A stretch of 7,919 nt of DNA. Source: Chitinophagales bacterium. GTDB lineage: Bacteria; Bacteroidota; Bacteroidia; Chitinophagales; BACL12. Position numbers and translations under genes: made by a program. Shown here in pieces: positions 5,687 through 7,919 of this stretch (position 1 is its first letter; each line of letters starts with the position of its first letter). The stretch is taken from NCBI GenBank assembly GCA_014380545.1, contig JACMJP010000181.1, forward strand, positions 1-7,919, written 5' to 3'. Below the pieces are notes generated by a model. That model saw nothing but the letters and a program-made list of their open reading frames with translations. It ran no database searches and was not told the origin of the DNA.

Positions 5687-7225
5687 ATGAATGTGCATAA
5701 AAAAGTAATTCTCATTATAATGGATGGCTGGGGACATGGTAAAAATGCAGCAGCAAGTGCTATGGCGCAGGCGCAAACTCCCAATGTGGATGCTTATTAC
5801 AAATTATATCCGAATGCTGAATTAAGAACAGACGGTGAATTTGTTGGTTTGCCTGAAGGGCAGATGGGGAATAGCGAAGTTGGTCATTTGAATTTGGGTG
5901 CAGGAAGAATTATTTACCAGGAATTGCAGCGCATATTTGTTGCAATTAAAAGCGGTGAACTGGCAGCAAATAAAATTTTAAATGATGCTGTTGCATATTC
6001 AAAAGAAAAAAATAAAAATATTCATTTAATTGGATTAGTGAGTGACGGCGGAGTGCATTCGCATATAAAACATCTGACTGCGTTATGTGATATTTTACAA
6101 AAAAAAGGAATATCAAATGATAAAGTATTTATTCATGCATTTACAGACGGAAGAGACTGTGATCCTAAAAGCGGGCTGGAATTTTTAAAACAATTAAATG
6201 CGCATATTAAAAATTCCGCCGGAACAATTGCAAGTGTTATAGGAAGATATTATGCAATGGACAGGGATAAACGCTGGGAGAGAATAAAACTTGCGTATGA
6301 TCTTTTAGTAAATGGTGAAGGAAAAAAAACTACAGATCTGTTCAGATCAATAGAAGAAAGTTATGCGGAAAATGTTACAGATGAATTTATACAACCAATT
6401 GTTTGTGTTGATGAAAATAATAACCCCATAGCTACAATTAAAGAAGATGATGTTGTTATCTGCTTCAATTTCCGCACTGACCGCTGCAGGCAAATTACCA
6501 CTGCTTTAACCCAGCAGGATCTTCCTGATTTCAATATGCATAAAATGAATTTGTTTTATGTTACCATGAGCAAGTATGACGATAGTTATAAAAATGTGCA
6601 GGTGATATTTGAAAAGGATGATATTTCAAAAACACTGGGTGAAATAATAGAACAAAATAATTTGAAGCAGATAAGAATAGCAGAAACAGAAAAATATCCG
6701 CATGTAACATTTTTCTTTTCCGGTGGAAGGGAAAAGGAATTTATTGAAGAGAAAAGAATTATGATACCATCACCAAAAGTTGCAACCTATGATCTGCAAC
6801 CTGAAATGAGTGCTTATGCATTAAAAGATGCAATTGTGCCTGAATTAAAAAACGGATCAGCAGATTTTATTTGTTTGAATTTTGCAAACTCTGATATGGT
6901 TGGGCATACAGGAATTTTCTCTGCTGCAATGAAAGCATGTGAGGCAGTGGATGTTTGTGTGGCAGAAGTGGTGAATGCAGCATTGGAAAATAATTATGCC
7001 GTTATACTTACCGCAGATCACGGAAACTCAGATCACGAAATAAATGAAGACGGAACTCCTAATACACAACACTCAACCAATCCGGTTCCTGTATTTTATA
7101 TTGATAATGATAAAAGATTTACTTCCATTAAAAACGGCAAGCTTGGCGATATTGCGCCCACTATACTCACAATCATGGGAATTGAAATACCGAAAGAAAT
7201 GACAGGGGAAGTATTAGTATCTTAA
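5687..7225 (+). CDS. gpmI: 2,3-bisphosphoglycerate-independent phosphoglycerate mutase
   Basis: GpmI interconverts 3-phosphoglycerate and 2-phosphoglycerate in glycolysis and gluconeogenesis, using two Mn ions and a phosphoserine intermediate. The 512 residues match the family's length. The first phosphatase-domain part has MDGWG (D13) and GNSEVGHLNLGAGR with the catalytic S63. The inserted transferase domain carries GGVHSH (H124), HAFTDGRD (D154, R157), IGRYYAMDRDKRW (R187, R193) and NFRTDR (R263, R266). The last part has EKYPHVTFFFSGG (K336), NFANSDMVGH (D403, H407), LTADHGN (D444, H445) and QHSTNP (H462). These line up almost residue for residue with the metal ligands of the Geobacillus stearothermophilus enzyme, so it should be active. 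It stands alone on the plus strand, divergent from DUF4783 (101 nt apart) and convergent with the SUKH-like gene. No clear terminator is visible in the 41 nt after its stop. Confidence 0.98.
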   Translation: MNVHKKVILIIMDGWGHGKNAAASAMAQAQTPNVDAYYKLYPNAELRTDGEFVGLPEGQMGNSEVGHLNLGAGRIIYQELQRIFVAIKSGELAANKILNDAVAYSKEKNKNIHLIGLVSDGGVHSHIKHLTALCDILQKKGISNDKVFIHAFTDGRDCDPKSGLEFLKQLNAHIKNSAGTIASVIGRYYAMDRDKRWERIKLAYDLLVNGEGKKTTDLFRSIEESYAENVTDEFIQPIVCVDENNNPIATIKEDDVVICFNFRTDRCRQITTALTQQDLPDFNMHKMNLFYVTMSKYDDSYKNVQVIFEKDDISKTLGEIIEQNNLKQIRIAETEKYPHVTFFFSGGREKEFIEEKRIMIPSPKVATYDLQPEMSAYALKDAIVPELKNGSADFICLNFANSDMVGHTGIFSAAMKACEAVDVCVAEVVNAALENNYAVILTADHGNSDHEINEDGTPNTQHSTNPVPVFYIDNDKRFTSIKNGKLGDIAPTILTIMGIEIPKEMTGEVLVS

Positions 7226-7266
7226 ATTACATTTACAGAACCAGTGCATGAAATTATGAGATAGAA

Positions 7267-7872
7267 CTATTCTAACATCCTTTTCCAATAAGGGGATAAT
7301 GGATTATTAGCAAAAGATAAATTTGCAACTTCAATAGAATCATCATCTAATATACCATCATCATCTAAAAAATAATATCCTTTTACATAACAGTCTATTA
7401 CAGTAATAAGCATCTGATTGAAATTTTCATATATTTTTACAAATCCCCTGAAATTAGTATCACCTGCGCTAATATAATACACAGAAGCCATTAAATTGCG
7501 TTCTAAAACCTCATGTAAATTCAATGTTAGATAATCACTATGACCACTTGTAAAAAATGGGAACATCTTTGAATCTATAAATTTGAATACATCATCTCCA
7601 TGATGAAAGGTAGTTAGAATATCATTTATTGATTGAAAGATATATCCGGGAAATAGGTCAAATAACCTTGCCGGCTTTATCATACTTACTGTTGTTCCAT
7701 TATGCCATAAATATAAATCTGATAAGAAAGTATTATGGAATGAGATTTTATAATTGTCTTGAACAAATTTTTGTATTTGATCTTGTTCTATTCCCGAATT
7801 CAAAAAATTAAGAACCGGTACATTATTTTTTGATAATATTGATTCAAGTTGTATGAAATAAGAATTTATCAT
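7267..7872 (-). CDS. SMI1/KNR4 (SUKH) family-like protein, possible immunity protein
   Basis: This 201-residue acidic protein has no signal peptide or membrane helix. Its pattern fits the SMI1/KNR4 (SUKH) fold: a helical N-terminus, then ISFHNTFLSDLYLWHNG at 43-59, where SUKH proteins usually have P-x-x-L-x-x-x-Y-x-x-x-NG. It continues with LFDLFPGYIFQSINDI, FPFFTSGHSDYLTLNL at 104-119 (the usual place of a phenylalanine-rich strand and a GDYL-like motif), VYYISAGDTN, and a C-terminal NPLSPYWKRML. SUKH proteins are often immunity proteins of polymorphic toxins, but many are stand-alone with unknown roles. No toxin gene is visible beside it; the neighbouring gene on the right lies outside the window. 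The ATG at 7872 is the first usable start after an in-frame TAA about 12 nt upstream. The family call rests on pattern recognition only. An acidic run, FLDDDGILDDDS (168-179), near the C-terminus is notable. Confidence 0.65.
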   Translation of the reverse strand: MINSYFIQLESILSKNNVPVLNFLNSGIEQDQIQKFVQDNYKISFHNTFLSDLYLWHNGTTVSMIKPARLFDLFPGYIFQSINDILTTFHHGDDVFKFIDSKMFPFFTSGHSDYLTLNLHEVLERNLMASVYYISAGDTNFRGFVKIYENFNQMLITVIDCYVKGYYFLDDDGILDDDSIEVANLSFANNPLSPYWKRMLE

Positions 7873-7889
7873 ATTATAAGTCTTCGCAT

Positions 7890-7919
7890 TTGGTTATTCT
7901 GTGGTTTGGCAATAACCAA
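7890..7919. repeat. Perfect 9-bp inverted repeat at the right window edge
   Basis: TTGGTTATT (7890-7898) and AATAACCAA (7911-7919) are exact reverse complements separated by 12 nt (CTGTGGTTTGGC). The dyad starts 17 nt upstream of the SUKH-like start codon and reaches the last base of the window, so the stem may be longer than can be seen. The next outer left base is T7889. It could be an operator, a hairpin in the leader or 3' end of a neighbouring transcript, or part of a dispersed repeat. No T-run follows it in the leftward direction, so termination on that strand is unlikely. Confidence 0.5.

Noticed and set aside
5413..5690. Plus-strand open frames opposite DUF4783 and across the divergent spacer
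   Set aside because: They overlap a recognised domain gene and the gpmI start, and their products show no family features.
7226..7266. Possible bidirectional terminator between the convergent gpmI and SUKH-like genes
   Set aside because: No stem longer than three or four bases followed by a T-run can be drawn in the 41 nt.
1..7919. CRISPR arrays, tRNA or rRNA genes, transposases, phage genes
   Set aside because: No direct-repeat series, cloverleaf-like sequence or mobile-element protein motif was seen on either strand; intergenic spacers are all about 100 nt or shorter.

Overview
The window looks like a piece of a Bacteroidota chromosome, most likely from the Chitinophagaceae or a related family. 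The reasons are the low GC content (roughly a third by eye), almost no Shine-Dalgarno sequences, candidate promoters of the Bacteroidota type (TAnnTTTG -7 boxes), a DUF4783 gene placed directly before nadC, and protein sequences typical of that phylum. The taxonomic call is inference from style and gene families, not from a marker gene.

Layout. Seven genes run leftwards on the minus strand from about 5585 to beyond position 1. In transcription order they are: a secreted DUF4783 protein; nadC (quinolinate phosphoribosyltransferase); a five-helix membrane enzyme of the LTA synthase/sulfatase type; a YegS/DgkB-type diacylglycerol (lipid) kinase; a SUI1/eIF1-like protein (YciH type); an alpha/beta hydrolase; and the N-terminus of a family 2 glycosyltransferase that is cut by the left edge. 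DUF4783 and nadC overlap by 8 nt. A hairpin and a candidate promoter lie between nadC and the membrane enzyme, so the leftward set is probably at least two transcription units. The membrane enzyme and the kinase share a GTGA stop/start overlap. gpmI (cofactor-independent phosphoglycerate mutase) is divergent from DUF4783 on the plus strand. It converges on a minus-strand SMI1/KNR4 (SUKH)-like gene at the right, whose upstream region ends in a perfect 9-bp inverted repeat at the window edge.

How the genes fit together. nadC (NAD synthesis) and gpmI (glycolysis) are housekeeping genes. The most coherent functional pair is the phosphoglycerol-transferase-like enzyme followed by the lipid kinase. 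Enzymes of the first type release diacylglycerol from phospholipid when they transfer a head group, and DgkB-type kinases return diacylglycerol to phospholipid synthesis. The downstream glycosyltransferase would fit an envelope-glycan theme, but the SUI1-like protein and the hydrolase have no obvious place in it.

No tRNA, rRNA, CRISPR array, insertion sequence or prophage gene is visible. I see no convincing evidence of an undescribed multi-gene system. The points worth a second look are the coupled lipid gene pair, the serine in the predicted nucleophile position of the membrane enzyme, the orphan SUKH protein and the edge inverted repeat.
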